From: Thermodesulfobacteriaceae bacterium
GTDB lineage: Bacteria > Desulfobacterota > Thermodesulfobacteria > Thermodesulfobacteriales > Thermodesulfobacteriaceae
Length of the DNA stretch: 59,988 nucleotides
Reading direction: 5' to 3'
Assembly: GCA_025062245.1 (NCBI GenBank)
Contig: JANXAD010000007.1
Span: 1 to 59,988 of the forward strand
Part shown: positions 52,516-59,988 of the stretch, in pieces
How the letters are laid out: every line of letters starts with the position of its first letter
How positions within the stretch are numbered: position 1 is the first letter of the stretch
The notes under the pieces: model-generated
Database searches by the model: none
What the model was told of the DNA's origin: nothing
Seen by the model: only the letters and a program-made list of their open reading frames with translations
Made by a program: the position numbers and the translations under genes

Positions 52516-52965
52516 TTATTTTACAGCAGCCAGTATTTCAGCTTCTGCAACTATTTTATCTTCTACTTTGGCTACAGCTGAAGTTCTAATAATATGTCCT
52601 TTCATTTTAAAACCCTTAGCTTCTATAACTAAAATGTCTCCAGGATAAACAGGATGTCTAAATTTTACCCTATCAAGTCCTGCCAAGACAAAAAATTTAT
52701 TTTTATGTTGAGGAAAGACCATACTTAAGCCTACCGCAGCAGTTTGAGCCATAGCTTCTAAAATTAATACTCCAGGCATAATAGGTCTTCCTGGAAAGTG
52801 TCCTTGAAAAAAGGGCTCATTAATAGTTATATTTTTGATAGCTATGACATACTCTTCCTCAAGATTAACCTCCAAAACTCGGTCTACCATCAAAAAAGGA
52901 TAACGATGGGGCAATAACTCTAAAATCTCTTCAATCTTTATATCCTTTTTAGAATTACCCTCCAT
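52516..52965 (-). CDS. fabZ: 3-hydroxyacyl-[ACP] dehydratase FabZ
   Basis: Hot-dog-fold dehydratase of fatty acid elongation. The 149-residue protein has LLPHRYPFLMVDRV near 16-29, the catalytic His in FQGHFPGRPIMPGVLILEA near 53-71 with the Glu at the end of this stretch, and a C-terminal region with KMKGHIIRTSAVAKV. First gene of the lipid A run, with a promoter upstream. Confidence 0.96.
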   Translation of the reverse strand: MEGNSKKDIKIEEILELLPHRYPFLMVDRVLEVNLEEEYVIAIKNITINEPFFQGHFPGRPIMPGVLILEAMAQTAAVGLSMVFPQHKNKFFVLAGLDRVKFRHPVYPGDILVIEAKGFKMKGHIIRTSAVAKVEDKIVAEAEILAAVK

Positions 52966-52994
52966 AGGGCCTCCTTTTGATAAATTTTGTTTTT

Positions 52995-53023
52995 ACATTA
53001 AAATAATAAACCAAGATTGTCAA
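52995..53023 (-). promoter_or_regulatory. Predicted fabZ-lpx operon promoter
   Basis: Minus-strand TTGACA (53018-53023) and TAATGT (52995-53000) with a 17-base spacer, 30 bases before the fabZ ATG. Its -35 box abuts the -10 box proposed for the divergent siroheme decarboxylase gene. Confidence 0.55.
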
Positions 53024-53029
53024 TATAAA
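53024..53029 (+). promoter_or_regulatory. Candidate -10 box of a leaderless siroheme decarboxylase transcript
   Basis: TATAAA at 53024-53029 is seven bases before the ATG at 53037, and no Shine-Dalgarno sequence exists. Transcription would begin at or next to the start codon. Confidence 0.4.
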
Positions 53030-53036
53030 AAATCTT

Positions 53037-53483
53037 ATGCCTTTTGAAAAACCTTACAAAGAACTTCTAAACCTTATTCAAAAAGACTTCCCTCTAAAAA
53101 AACAACCCTTTAAAATCATAGGAGAAAGATTGGGACTTACAGAAAGGGAAGTAATAGATTTTTTAATCTCTCTAAAAAAGAGAGGAATACTTAGACATTT
53201 AGGTGGAGTTCCTAATTCCTCTAAATTAGAAAGGTATACTTTACTTTGTGCTACTACACTTTCTTCAGATCAATTATCTATAGGATATGAGATTGCTAAT
53301 CTTCCTCAAGTAACCCATGCTTATGTAAGAAAACATGCCCTAAATTTTTGGTTTACTCTAATAACTAAAAACCGAGAAGAAGCTGAGAACTTAATTTCTT
53401 ACTTAGAAAGGGTTTACAATCTAAGAATAAAGAGATTTCCAGCTATTAAAAATTTTAAATTAAAGGCTATTTTTAGACTTTAA
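53037..53483 (+). CDS. Siroheme decarboxylase subunit (AhbA/AhbB-like, Lrp/AsnC fold)
   Basis: A 148-residue protein. Residues 1-65 form an AsnC-type winged helix (IIGERLGLTEREVIDFLISLKKRGILRHLGG, in part), and the remainder an ACT-like domain with THAYVRKHALNFWFTLI near 96-112, the segment that in Ahb proteins carries the histidine and arginine acting on siroheme. AhbA/AhbB remove acetate carboxyls of siroheme to give didecarbosiroheme in the alternative haem pathway. Only one of the two subunits is here. Which one it is cannot be fixed by eye. Confidence 0.82.
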   Translation: MPFEKPYKELLNLIQKDFPLKKQPFKIIGERLGLTEREVIDFLISLKKRGILRHLGGVPNSSKLERYTLLCATTLSSDQLSIGYEIANLPQVTHAYVRKHALNFWFTLITKNREEAENLISYLERVYNLRIKRFPAIKNFKLKAIFRL

Positions 53484-53553
53484 AAAAGTATGATAAAATG
53501 GTCTAATATTTTAAAAAATAAAAATTTTAAAACTTTAACCATAGGGGGGAGAT

Positions 53554-54597
53554 ATGAAAAAGTTTGCTATTATCTATGATGAAATTTTTCTAAAACATCA
53601 TGCAGGGGACTACCATCCTGAAAGTCCCTATAGACTTATGGCTACTTTAGAAAGATTAAAAAAGGAAGATGTAAAGGATTTAGTAGAATTTTTTAAACCA
53701 GATAAAGCTACTAAAGAGGAAATTTTATGGAACCATACTGAGGCCCTTTACAAAAAAATAGAACAAACTCAGAATATGCGTTTTTTTTCTTTAGATCCAG
53801 ACACCTCTACCAATGAATATTCCTTTGAGGCCGCTCTTTATGCTGTGGGAGCCCAAAAAACTGGATTAAAGCTTCTTTTAGAAATGGGTTATGACTATGC
53901 CTTTGCTTTAGTAAGGCCTCCTGGACATCATGCTGAAAGAGACCGAGCTATGGGATTTTGCCTTTTCAACAATGTAGCCTTAGCAGCCTATTATGCTAAA
54001 AATTTGTTTAACTTCAACAGAATTTTAATCGTAGATTTTGACCTTCATCATGGAAATGGCACCCAAAGGTCCTTTTATAAAGATCCCGAAGTTCTTTTCT
54101 GTTCCTCCCATCAATATCCCTACTATCCCGGAACCGGTAATTATAATGAAATAGGAGATGGAGAGGGAAGAGGTTATAATATAAACTTTCCCTTAAGGGG
54201 TGGTTGTGGGGATGAGGATTTTTGGTTTTTATACTATAATCTTTTAAGACCTATCGCCCTTCAATATAAACCTCAGATAGTTCTCGTTTCAGCAGGTTTT
54301 GATTCCTTAGAGGGTGATCCCTTAGGAGGTTTGGACCTAACTTTTAGAGGTCTTTCAGGTATTATAACTATTTTAAAAGAAATAGCTCAAACCTGCTGCA
54401 ATAATAAGATCCTGTTTACTTTAGAGGGAGGATACGACTTAAAAAATATCTCTGAAGGCATTGCTACCATCATTAAAACTTTAATGCTTGAAACACCTCA
54501 AATAGACTTTAAAAATCTTACCCCTTCTTCTTATACAGAAAGACTTTATTCTCAACTCACCGATCTCTTAAAGTTTAAAAATTATTGGGAGGTCTAA
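53554..54597 (+). CDS. Histone-deacetylase-like amidohydrolase (AcuC/HdaH family)
   Basis: A 347-residue zinc hydrolase of the arginase-deacetylase fold. The active-site histidine pair is in RPPGHHAERDRAMGFCLFNN near 120-139, zinc ligands in DFDLHHGNGTQ near 163-173, SAGFDSLEGDPLGG near 248, and the substrate glycine loop LEGGYDL near 294. Bacterial members deacetylate small amines, acetoin-linked proteins or polyamines; the substrate here is unknown. It precedes an aminotransferase gene by two bases, so both may be one operon. Confidence 0.92.
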   Translation: MKKFAIIYDEIFLKHHAGDYHPESPYRLMATLERLKKEDVKDLVEFFKPDKATKEEILWNHTEALYKKIEQTQNMRFFSLDPDTSTNEYSFEAALYAVGAQKTGLKLLLEMGYDYAFALVRPPGHHAERDRAMGFCLFNNVALAAYYAKNLFNFNRILIVDFDLHHGNGTQRSFYKDPEVLFCSSHQYPYYPGTGNYNEIGDGEGRGYNINFPLRGGCGDEDFWFLYYNLLRPIALQYKPQIVLVSAGFDSLEGDPLGGLDLTFRGLSGIITILKEIAQTCCNNKILFTLEGGYDLKNISEGIATIIKTLMLETPQIDFKNLTPSSYTERLYSQLTDLLKFKNYWEV

Positions 54598-54599
54598 AA

Positions 54600-55796
54600 A
54601 TGTTTATTTCGGAACAAGTTCAAAATTATATAGAAAGAAGTTCTTGGATAAGAAAGATGTTTGAAGAGGGATTAAAACTGAAAACTCTTCACGGTGAGGA
54701 TAAAGTCTTTGATTTAAGTTTGGGAAATCCTGATTTATCACCCCCTCCTGAGGTCCTTGAAACTCTGAAAGAAATAGTAAATCAATATAATCCTTCTTAT
54801 CACAGATATATGCCCAATGCAGGTTTCCCAGAAATAAGAGAAATTATGGCTAAGAAGGTAAGTTTGGAGCAGGAAATCCAACTTTCTTTTCAAGAAATAG
54901 TAATGACCTGTGGAGCAGCAGGTGCTTTAAACGTAATTTTTAAAACTCTTTTAAATCCTGAAGAAGAAGTTCTATTTCCATCTCCCTTTTTTGTAGAATA
55001 TATTTTTTATACTGAAAATCATAGAGGAATACCCAAACCTGTTCCTACTAAAGAAGATTTTACCTTAGATTTAGAAAAAATTGAAACTCTTATTACTTCT
55101 AAAACTAAAATTTTTTTAATAAACTCTCCCAATAACCCTACCGGCCAAATTTATACTGAAGATGAAATAAAGGAGCTTTCTGAGCTTTTATTCCAGAAAA
55201 GTAAAGAAATTGGTAGACCTATTTTTTTAGTGTCTGATGAACCTTATAGAAACTTGACCTTTGATGAAGAAAAAGTCCCTTCAATTTTTAAATACTATCC
55301 TAATAGTATAGTAGCCTATAGTTTTTCTAAGGAACTTTCTTTAGCGGGAGAAAGAATAGGCTTTATAGCAGTTCATCCTGAACTTGAATTTAAAAAAGAA
55401 ATTTTGGAGGGTCTTATACTTTGTAATCGAATCTTAGGTTTTGTTAATGCACCAGCCTTAGCTCAAAGAATAGTTGGGAAATGCGCCTTTTCCAAAGTTG
55501 AGGTATCCCGTTATCAAAAAAGAAGGGATCTAATTTGTGAAATTTTAGAAAAAGCTGGGTTAACCTTTGTAAAACCCAAAGGAGGCTTTTTTATTTTTCC
55601 TAAGGTTCCCTTAGATGATTTAGAATTTTGCAATCTTTTAAAAGAGGAACTTATTTTAGCTGTTCCAGGAAGAGGTTTTGGAGAACCAGGTCACATAAGA
55701 CTTTCCTTCTGTGTTCCGGAAGAGGTTATTCAAAAAATGGAACCTAACTTTTTAAGGGCCTGTAAAAAAGCTTTAGAAATAAAAAGGAATGTTTAG
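54600..55796 (+). CDS. Class I/II PLP-dependent aminotransferase
   Basis: About 398 residues of fold-type I. Landmarks are LSLGNPDLSPP near 39-49, CGAAGALNVIFKTLL near 102, NSPNNPTGQIYTEDEI near 179, SDEPYRNL near 217, and the PLP lysine in YSFSKELSLAGERIGF near 240-255. The amino-acid specificity is open; it resembles aspartate/alanine-type enzymes. The open frame permits TTG at 54585, but GGGAGG at 54587-54592 is the ribosome site and ATG at 54600 is chosen. It overlaps tgt by 8 bases. Confidence 0.9.
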   Translation: MFISEQVQNYIERSSWIRKMFEEGLKLKTLHGEDKVFDLSLGNPDLSPPPEVLETLKEIVNQYNPSYHRYMPNAGFPEIREIMAKKVSLEQEIQLSFQEIVMTCGAAGALNVIFKTLLNPEEEVLFPSPFFVEYIFYTENHRGIPKPVPTKEDFTLDLEKIETLITSKTKIFLINSPNNPTGQIYTEDEIKELSELLFQKSKEIGRPIFLVSDEPYRNLTFDEEKVPSIFKYYPNSIVAYSFSKELSLAGERIGFIAVHPELEFKKEILEGLILCNRILGFVNAPALAQRIVGKCAFSKVEVSRYQKRRDLICEILEKAGLTFVKPKGGFFIFPKVPLDDLEFCNLLKEELILAVPGRGFGEPGHIRLSFCVPEEVIQKMEPNFLRACKKALEIKRNV

Positions 55797-56919
55797 ATTT
55801 GAGGTAGAATATCAAAGTAAAAAGTTTCCAGCTCGGACGGGAAAAATTATTACTCACAGAGGAATAATTGAAACTCCCCATTTTATGCCTGTGGCCACTC
55901 AAGCAACCATTAAGGCTCTATCTCCAGAGATAGTTCAAAGTTTGGGCTATCAAGCCCTTCTTTGTAATACCTATCATCTTTACTTACGCCCCGGAATAGA
56001 GGTTATAGAAAAATTAGGTGGTATTCATAAATTTATGTCCTGGAAAAGACATATAGTTACAGACAGTGGAGGATTTCAAGTATATAGCCTTTCCCAATTT
56101 CGGCAAATTAAGGAAGAGGGCCTTTTATTCAAATCCCATTTAGATGGTTCTGAACATTTCTTAACCCCTTTAAAGGTTTTAAAAATTCAAAAAAAATTAG
56201 GTTCAGACCTATTAATGGTTTTAGATACCTGTATTCCCTATCCCTGCTCTTATGAAGAGTCAAAGGCTTTAACTGAACTTACCCATCTTTGGGCTAAAAA
56301 ATCTTGGGAGTACTGGGAAAAAAATCGAAATCCTAAACAGGCTCTTTTTGGTATCATTCAGGGTGGTATGTATAAAGATCTAAGAAAAAAGAGTTCTAAA
56401 TTTATAGCCTCTTTTGAGTGGGATGGAATAGCTATTGGAGGATTATCTGTAGGAGAACCTCCAGAATTAAGAAATATCATGCTTGATGTAAGTGTAGAAG
56501 AACTTCCCCCTCATAAACCACGTTATTTAATGGGAGTAGGAACTCCCTTAGATTTAATAGAGGCTGTACTAAGAGGTATAGATATGTTTGATTGTGTTCT
56601 TCCTACAAGAAATGCCAGAAGAGGAAGCCTCTTTACTTCGCAAGGATTAATTTCTATAAAAAATGCTACCTTTAAAGATAGCAGTGAACCTCTGGATCCT
56701 GAATGTGAATGTTATGTATGTCAAAACTATTCCAAAGCCTATCTTAGACATCTTTTTCAGGCTAAGGAACTTTTAATTTACTTTCTTCTTACTCTTCACA
56801 ATTTATTTTATTATGCTAAACTGATTAAAAAGCTTAAAGAAGCTATTCTAAAGGAAAATTTAGATTCTTTAAGAGAGGAAATTAAAGAACTTTACAAAAA
56901 AGATAATAGCGAAAACTGA
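55789..56919 (+). CDS. tgt: tRNA-guanine transglycosylase
   Basis: Exchanges guanine-34 of GUN-anticodon tRNAs for preQ1. The 376-residue protein has ATQATIKALSPE near 35-46, the aspartate pair DSGGFQVYSL near 92 and the nucleophile in IAIGGLSVGEP/GID MFDCVLPTR segments (RGIDMFDCVLPTRNARRG near 260-277), with a zinc site CECYVC...H (near 303-330). queA is the next step and is elsewhere in the window. yajC follows 17 bases downstream. Confidence 0.97.
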   Translation: MFRFEVEYQSKKFPARTGKIITHRGIIETPHFMPVATQATIKALSPEIVQSLGYQALLCNTYHLYLRPGIEVIEKLGGIHKFMSWKRHIVTDSGGFQVYSLSQFRQIKEEGLLFKSHLDGSEHFLTPLKVLKIQKKLGSDLLMVLDTCIPYPCSYEESKALTELTHLWAKKSWEYWEKNRNPKQALFGIIQGGMYKDLRKKSSKFIASFEWDGIAIGGLSVGEPPELRNIMLDVSVEELPPHKPRYLMGVGTPLDLIEAVLRGIDMFDCVLPTRNARRGSLFTSQGLISIKNATFKDSSEPLDPECECYVCQNYSKAYLRHLFQAKELLIYFLLTLHNLFYYAKLIKKLKEAILKENLDSLREEIKELYKKDNSEN

Positions 56920-56936
56920 AAAAAGGAGGTTTTTTT

Positions 56937-57275
56937 ATGATTTTTTTAGATTTCTGGATTTCTTTAGCTTTTGCTATGGCTCCTCCTCCAGGACAAGGAG
57001 GTCAAACCGGTGGTTTAATAGGACTTCTATTTACCCTCTTACCTTTAATTTTTATTTTTGTAATTTTTTATTTCCTTCTTATCCGTCCCCAACAAAAAAG
57101 AATGAAGGAACATCAAAAATTTCTATCTGAACTAAGAATTGGACAAAAAGTATATACTTCAGGTGGAATAGTGGGCAGAATTGTTAAAATAGAAGATGAT
57201 ATAGTATGGTTAGAGGTTGAAAAGGATACCCTAATTCCTGTTATAAAAGGATATATTTCTGGTAATTACCAATAA
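56937..57275 (+). CDS. yajC: Preprotein translocase accessory protein YajC
   Basis: A 112-residue inner-membrane protein associated with SecDF. A glycine- and proline-rich start (APPPGQGGQTGG) precedes one membrane helix (FTLLPLIFIFVIFYFLLIRPQQKR, about 31-54), then the small soluble YajC domain LRIGQKVYTSGGIVGRIVKIEDD. It follows tgt as is usual, but secD and secF do not follow; instead trmFO converges 10 bases later. Confidence 0.94.
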   Translation: MIFLDFWISLAFAMAPPPGQGGQTGGLIGLLFTLLPLIFIFVIFYFLLIRPQQKRMKEHQKFLSELRIGQKVYTSGGIVGRIVKIEDDIVWLEVEKDTLIPVIKGYISGNYQ

Positions 57276-57285
57276 TATAGATTTC

Positions 57286-58593
57286 TCAAATTTGATTCTT
57301 TTCAATCCAACCTTTTAAAGTTTCAAGAGCTCTTTTGGCCATTTTAAGATATTTCAGTTTTTTAGAGCTCTTTTCTTCTTTTAGAGGAGGAAAAAGGCCC
57401 CAATTTATATTCATAGGTTGAAAGTACTTAGGGTGCGCTCTATTTAAATAATTCACTAAAGCTCCTATAGCTGTTTCTGGTGGTGGAACTACTAAAGGTT
57501 TTTGTTGGGCTAAATTTACTGCATTAATTCCAGCTATTAGCCCCATAGCAGTGGACTCTACATAACCTTCAACCCCTGTTATTTGACCAGCCAAAAAAAT
57601 TTTAGGATATCTTTTTAATTGTAAGGTAGGTTCAAGAACTAAGGGAGCATTAACGAAAGTATTTCTATGAACAGAACCAAAACGAGCAAACTCAGCCTTT
57701 TCAAGTCCTGGAATCATGCGAAAAACTCTTTCCTGTTCAGAATATTTTAATTTAGTTTGGAAACCAACCAGATTGTAAAGGGTTTTCTCTTCATTTTCTG
57801 GTCTTAGTTGAACTACAGCATAGGGTTCCTTTCCTGTATATGGATCTTTTAAACCTACAGGTTTCATAGGTCCAAACCTTAAAGTATCTATTCCTCTTTC
57901 AGCCATCACTTCAATAGGTAAACATCCTTCAAAATACTTTGGTTCTTCAAAGGGGTGTAAAGCCACTTTCTCCGCCTTAAGTAACTCCTCTACAAATTTT
58001 TCATACTCCTCCTTAGTTAAAGGGCAATTCACATAAACTCCTTCACCTTCTAAATACCTATCTGCTATAAAAACCTTTTCCCAATTTATAGAATCAGCAT
58101 AAACAATAGGAGAGATAGCATCATAAAAATGAAGATAGGAAACTTCTATAAGCTTAGATAGAGCTTCTGCCAGAGAGGCTGAAGTTAAAGGACCTGTAGC
58201 TATAATTACTATTTCATCTGTAGGGATTTTGACAACTTCTTTTCTTATAACCTCAATTAAGGGATGATTTAAAATTTTATCCGATATATAAGAAGCAAAG
58301 CACTCCCTATCTACAATTAGAGATTTACCACCTTTTATTTCACAATTTATAGCTGCTTCCATAATAAGGGAGTTTAAAATTTTTAATTCCTCTTTTAGTA
58401 AACCAACCGCTTTAGTTAATTCCTTGGAACGAAGAGAATTGGAACAAACAAGCTCAGCCAGTTTGTCTGTTCTATGAGCAGAAGTTTTTTTAAAAGGACG
58501 CATTTCATAGAGTTTTACCTTAATTCCCCTTTGAGCAATCTGCCAAGAAGCTTCAGAACCTGCTAAGCCTCCTCCAACAACTAAAATCTTCAT
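57286..58593 (-). CDS. trmFO: Folate-dependent tRNA m5U54 methyltransferase
   Basis: FAD enzyme using methylenetetrahydrofolate to make 5-methyluridine at tRNA position 54. The 435-residue protein starts with VVGGGLAGSEASWQIAQRG near 5-23, has AELVCSNSLRS near 46-56 with the conserved cysteine, PIVYADSINWEKVF near 164, LPIEVMAERGIDTLRFGPMKPVGL in part near 226-249, and AGQITGVEGYVESTAMGL in part near 336-353. It stands 9 bases after the secretin gene. Confidence 0.97.
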   Translation of the reverse strand: MKILVVGGGLAGSEASWQIAQRGIKVKLYEMRPFKKTSAHRTDKLAELVCSNSLRSKELTKAVGLLKEELKILNSLIMEAAINCEIKGGKSLIVDRECFASYISDKILNHPLIEVIRKEVVKIPTDEIVIIATGPLTSASLAEALSKLIEVSYLHFYDAISPIVYADSINWEKVFIADRYLEGEGVYVNCPLTKEEYEKFVEELLKAEKVALHPFEEPKYFEGCLPIEVMAERGIDTLRFGPMKPVGLKDPYTGKEPYAVVQLRPENEEKTLYNLVGFQTKLKYSEQERVFRMIPGLEKAEFARFGSVHRNTFVNAPLVLEPTLQLKRYPKIFLAGQITGVEGYVESTAMGLIAGINAVNLAQQKPLVVPPPETAIGALVNYLNRAHPKYFQPMNINWGLFPPLKEEKSSKKLKYLKMAKRALETLKGWIEKNQI

Positions 58594-58602
58594 TCAAAGG
58601 TT

Positions 58603-59988
58603 TTAATAGTCCAAACCAGGAATTTCAACAGATACAATTCTGGGAGTTATAAAAACCATAAGCTCTGTTTTTCTTAAATCCTTTTCCCTTTTTTTAAAGA
58701 GTTCTTCTAAAGCTGGAATTTTAGAGAGTCCTGGAACCTGTTCTAAATTTTCACTTATATCATTAGTTTTTATTCCTCCTATTACTAAGGTATCTCCGCT
58801 GTTAATAAGGACTCTAGTTTTAGCATAACGGGTAAGAATAGCTGGAACTCCTTGAACTACGGTTCCAAAATCAGGAGAACTTTTTTCTACCTCTAAATCT
58901 AAGTTAATTCTATTATCTGGTGTAATATGAGGAATTACTTTTAATCTCAGCACAGCATCTAAAAACTGAGTAGTTGCTACACCAAATGGAGTTAATTGAA
59001 GATAGGGGATTTTATATCCCTGTTTTATTTCGGCTTCTTGATGATCCAGGGTGATTATTTTAGGAGATGAAAAAATTCGGGCTACTCCTTCACTTTCTAA
59101 GGCAGAAAGTTCTATATCTAAAAGGACAGTGCTTCTCCCAAGATGACCGAAAAAGAACCCTATATTAGTACTTCCAGCTACTCCAAGGTCTACTACTGGT
59201 GCTATATTTATATCTACTGTTACAGTTTCATTTCCTACTTCTTTTTTAAAAGTGGCCTCTCTACTTGTTCCAAAAATAGTATGTTCCGAAGTTTTCCAAG
59301 CAGCACCACCCCATCTTATTCCCAATTTATGGGCATAGGTATCTTGAACCTCTACAATTCTGGCTTCTATTAATACCTGTTTAGTAGGTTTATCTATTTC
59401 CTTAATTACCCTTTCTATTTCCATTAAGTTTTTCTCAGTATCCTTAGCAATAATAAGATTGGTAAAAGGTTCATAGGTTATTCTACCTTCCCCTCCGGTA
59501 GCACCTATTACTTCTCTTAATCTATCTATAATTTTATCAGCTTTAATATATTTCAGCTGAAAGGTTTTAGTAATAAGTGGACCCCTTTCTTGAATATCTT
59601 TAATTGAAGTTAAGTAATCCCTATATTTATCACTTTCAGCCTTTATCTCTTCAATAGGAGCAATTCTTAATACATTACCTATTTTTATCATCCCTAAACC
59701 AAAGTTGGCTAAAACAATATCCAACACCTGATCCCAAGGCACTTGATGAAGTTTTAAGGTAATACTTCCTTTAGCCTTTTCACTTACCACTAAGTTAAAT
59801 TTGCCTACCTCAGCTAAAAGTCTAAGTACTGCATGAAGATCCGCTTCCTGGAAATCAACAGAAATAGGAACACCTTTATATATTTTGGTAAAGGGTAGTT
59901 CCACATTTTTTTGATTTTCATAAGGAGGAAGTTCATATTTAGGGAGAATTTTTTTATCTAATTCATTTAGTGGTTTTTTTAAAACATT
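58603..59988 (-). CDS. pilQ: Secretin of the type IV pilus/type II secretion family (PilQ-like), 5' end beyond window
   Basis: Outer-membrane ring channel for type IV pili. The frame stays open through the window edge, including PYENQKN before the internal GTG at 59904, so the N terminus (signal peptide and AMIN domains) lies outside. Visible are the secretin/TonB short N domain (KGVPISVDFQEADLHAVLRLL), an N1 domain (KTFQLKYIKADKIIDRLREV), and the beta-barrel secretin domain ending KTELMVFITPRIV. PilQ is preferred over GspD because of the N0-N1 spacing and short C terminus; the choice is not certain. Confidence 0.88.
   Translation of the reverse strand, partial: NVLKKPLNELDKKILPKYELPPYENQKNVELPFTKIYKGVPISVDFQEADLHAVLRLLAEVGKFNLVVSEKAKGSITLKLHQVPWDQVLDIVLANFGLGMIKIGNVLRIAPIEEIKAESDKYRDYLTSIKDIQERGPLITKTFQLKYIKADKIIDRLREVIGATGGEGRITYEPFTNLIIAKDTEKNLMEIERVIKEIDKPTKQVLIEARIVEVQDTYAHKLGIRWGGAAWKTSEHTIFGTSREATFKKEVGNETVTVDINIAPVVDLGVAGSTNIGFFFGHLGRSTVLLDIELSALESEGVARIFSSPKIITLDHQEAEIKQGYKIPYLQLTPFGVATTQFLDAVLRLKVIPHITPDNRINLDLEVEKSSPDFGTVVQGVPAILTRYAKTRVLINSGDTLVIGGIKTNDISENLEQVPGLSKIPALEELFKKREKDLRKTELMVFITPRIVSVEIPGLDY

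Noticed and set aside
54585-54599. TTG at 54585 as aminotransferase start
   Set aside because: It overlaps the ribosome site sequence itself and adds residues not typical of the family; ATG at 54600 is correctly spaced.

Overview
The window is AT-rich bacterial DNA whose structured RNAs (RNase P RNA, tRNA-Pro, tRNA-Val) are clearly more GC-rich than the coding sequence, which suggests a thermophile. It carries dsrA-dsrB-dsrD (dissimilatory sulfite reductase), lipid A genes (lpxA, lpxI, lpxB), fabZ, a TonB-dependent receptor and a secretin (Gram-negative envelope), cooF-cooS (Ni carbon monoxide dehydrogenase), and a siroheme decarboxylase of the alternative haem route. Together these point to a thermophilic sulfate or sulfite reducer of the Thermodesulfobacterium type. 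This assignment is inference from gene content, not from a 16S rRNA sequence.

Layout. 1-3060: a truncated gene end, a degenerate ~37-bp tandem repeat, tRNA-Val(CAC), then rpsF-rpsR-rplI-dnaB. 3079-4406: a coupled pair (DUF4198-like exported protein and an unknown protein). 4376-4810: a decayed IS481-like element. 4983-7814: dsrABD with its promoter and a terminator. 7779-15003 (minus): a sugar kinase and nucleotidyltransferase (AmgK/MurU-like), tatA, tatC, transketolase, then ilvN, ilvB and a DUF465 protein. 15080-18853 (minus): slipin, hemA, a CcsA-like protein and a universal stress protein. 19296-20543: a LysM/NlpC-P60 cell-wall hydrolase. 20547-24225 (minus): the cooF-cooS cluster with two small metal-binding proteins. 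24323-27866: AI-2E-type permease, mutM, an IS remnant, rnpB and engB. 27863-32742 (minus): metallo-beta-lactamase-fold protein, CDP-alcohol phosphatidyltransferase, comM, and the membrane sector of ATP synthase (atpE, atpB, two accessory proteins). 32785-37005 (minus): a 1406-residue 2-hydroxyacyl-CoA dehydratase activase-type ATPase, divergent from a bacteriohemerythrin. 37630-38622: CaCA exchanger. 38764-39973: a wrecked IS481-like transposase and a 110-bp MITE-like element. 40075-41838: TonB receptor. 41828-45939 (minus): dnaX-ebfC-recR, a degenerate histidine-kinase-like protein, dprA. 46023: tRNA-Pro(CGG). 46239-48531: queA, lysA. 48766-52965: lpxB, oxidoreductase, lpxI, lpxA, fabZ. 53037-57275: siroheme decarboxylase, histone-deacetylase-like hydrolase, aminotransferase, tgt, yajC. 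57286-59988: trmFO and an edge-truncated secretin.

How the genes connect. Siroheme is the DsrAB cofactor and also the substrate of the Ahb-type decarboxylase; hemA starts the tetrapyrrole pathway and the CcsA-like protein belongs to cytochrome c assembly. CooS/CooF oxidise CO or run in reverse. The lpx block and AmgK/MurU-like pair serve the envelope. queA and tgt act in queuosine synthesis, and trmFO makes m5U54 in tRNA.

The most striking patterns are: a family of decayed IS481-like copies or end fragments, each lying just upstream of a well-formed promoter of a plus-strand gene (dsrA, the LysM hydrolase, rnpB, the TonB receptor); a hairpin-forming 37-bp repeat array ahead of tRNA-Val/rpsF; a pseudo-histidine-kinase embedded in the dnaX-recR-dprA block; and the giant double-ASKHA activase with no dehydratase partner beside it. 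I see no CRISPR array, prophage or complete novel defence system in this window.
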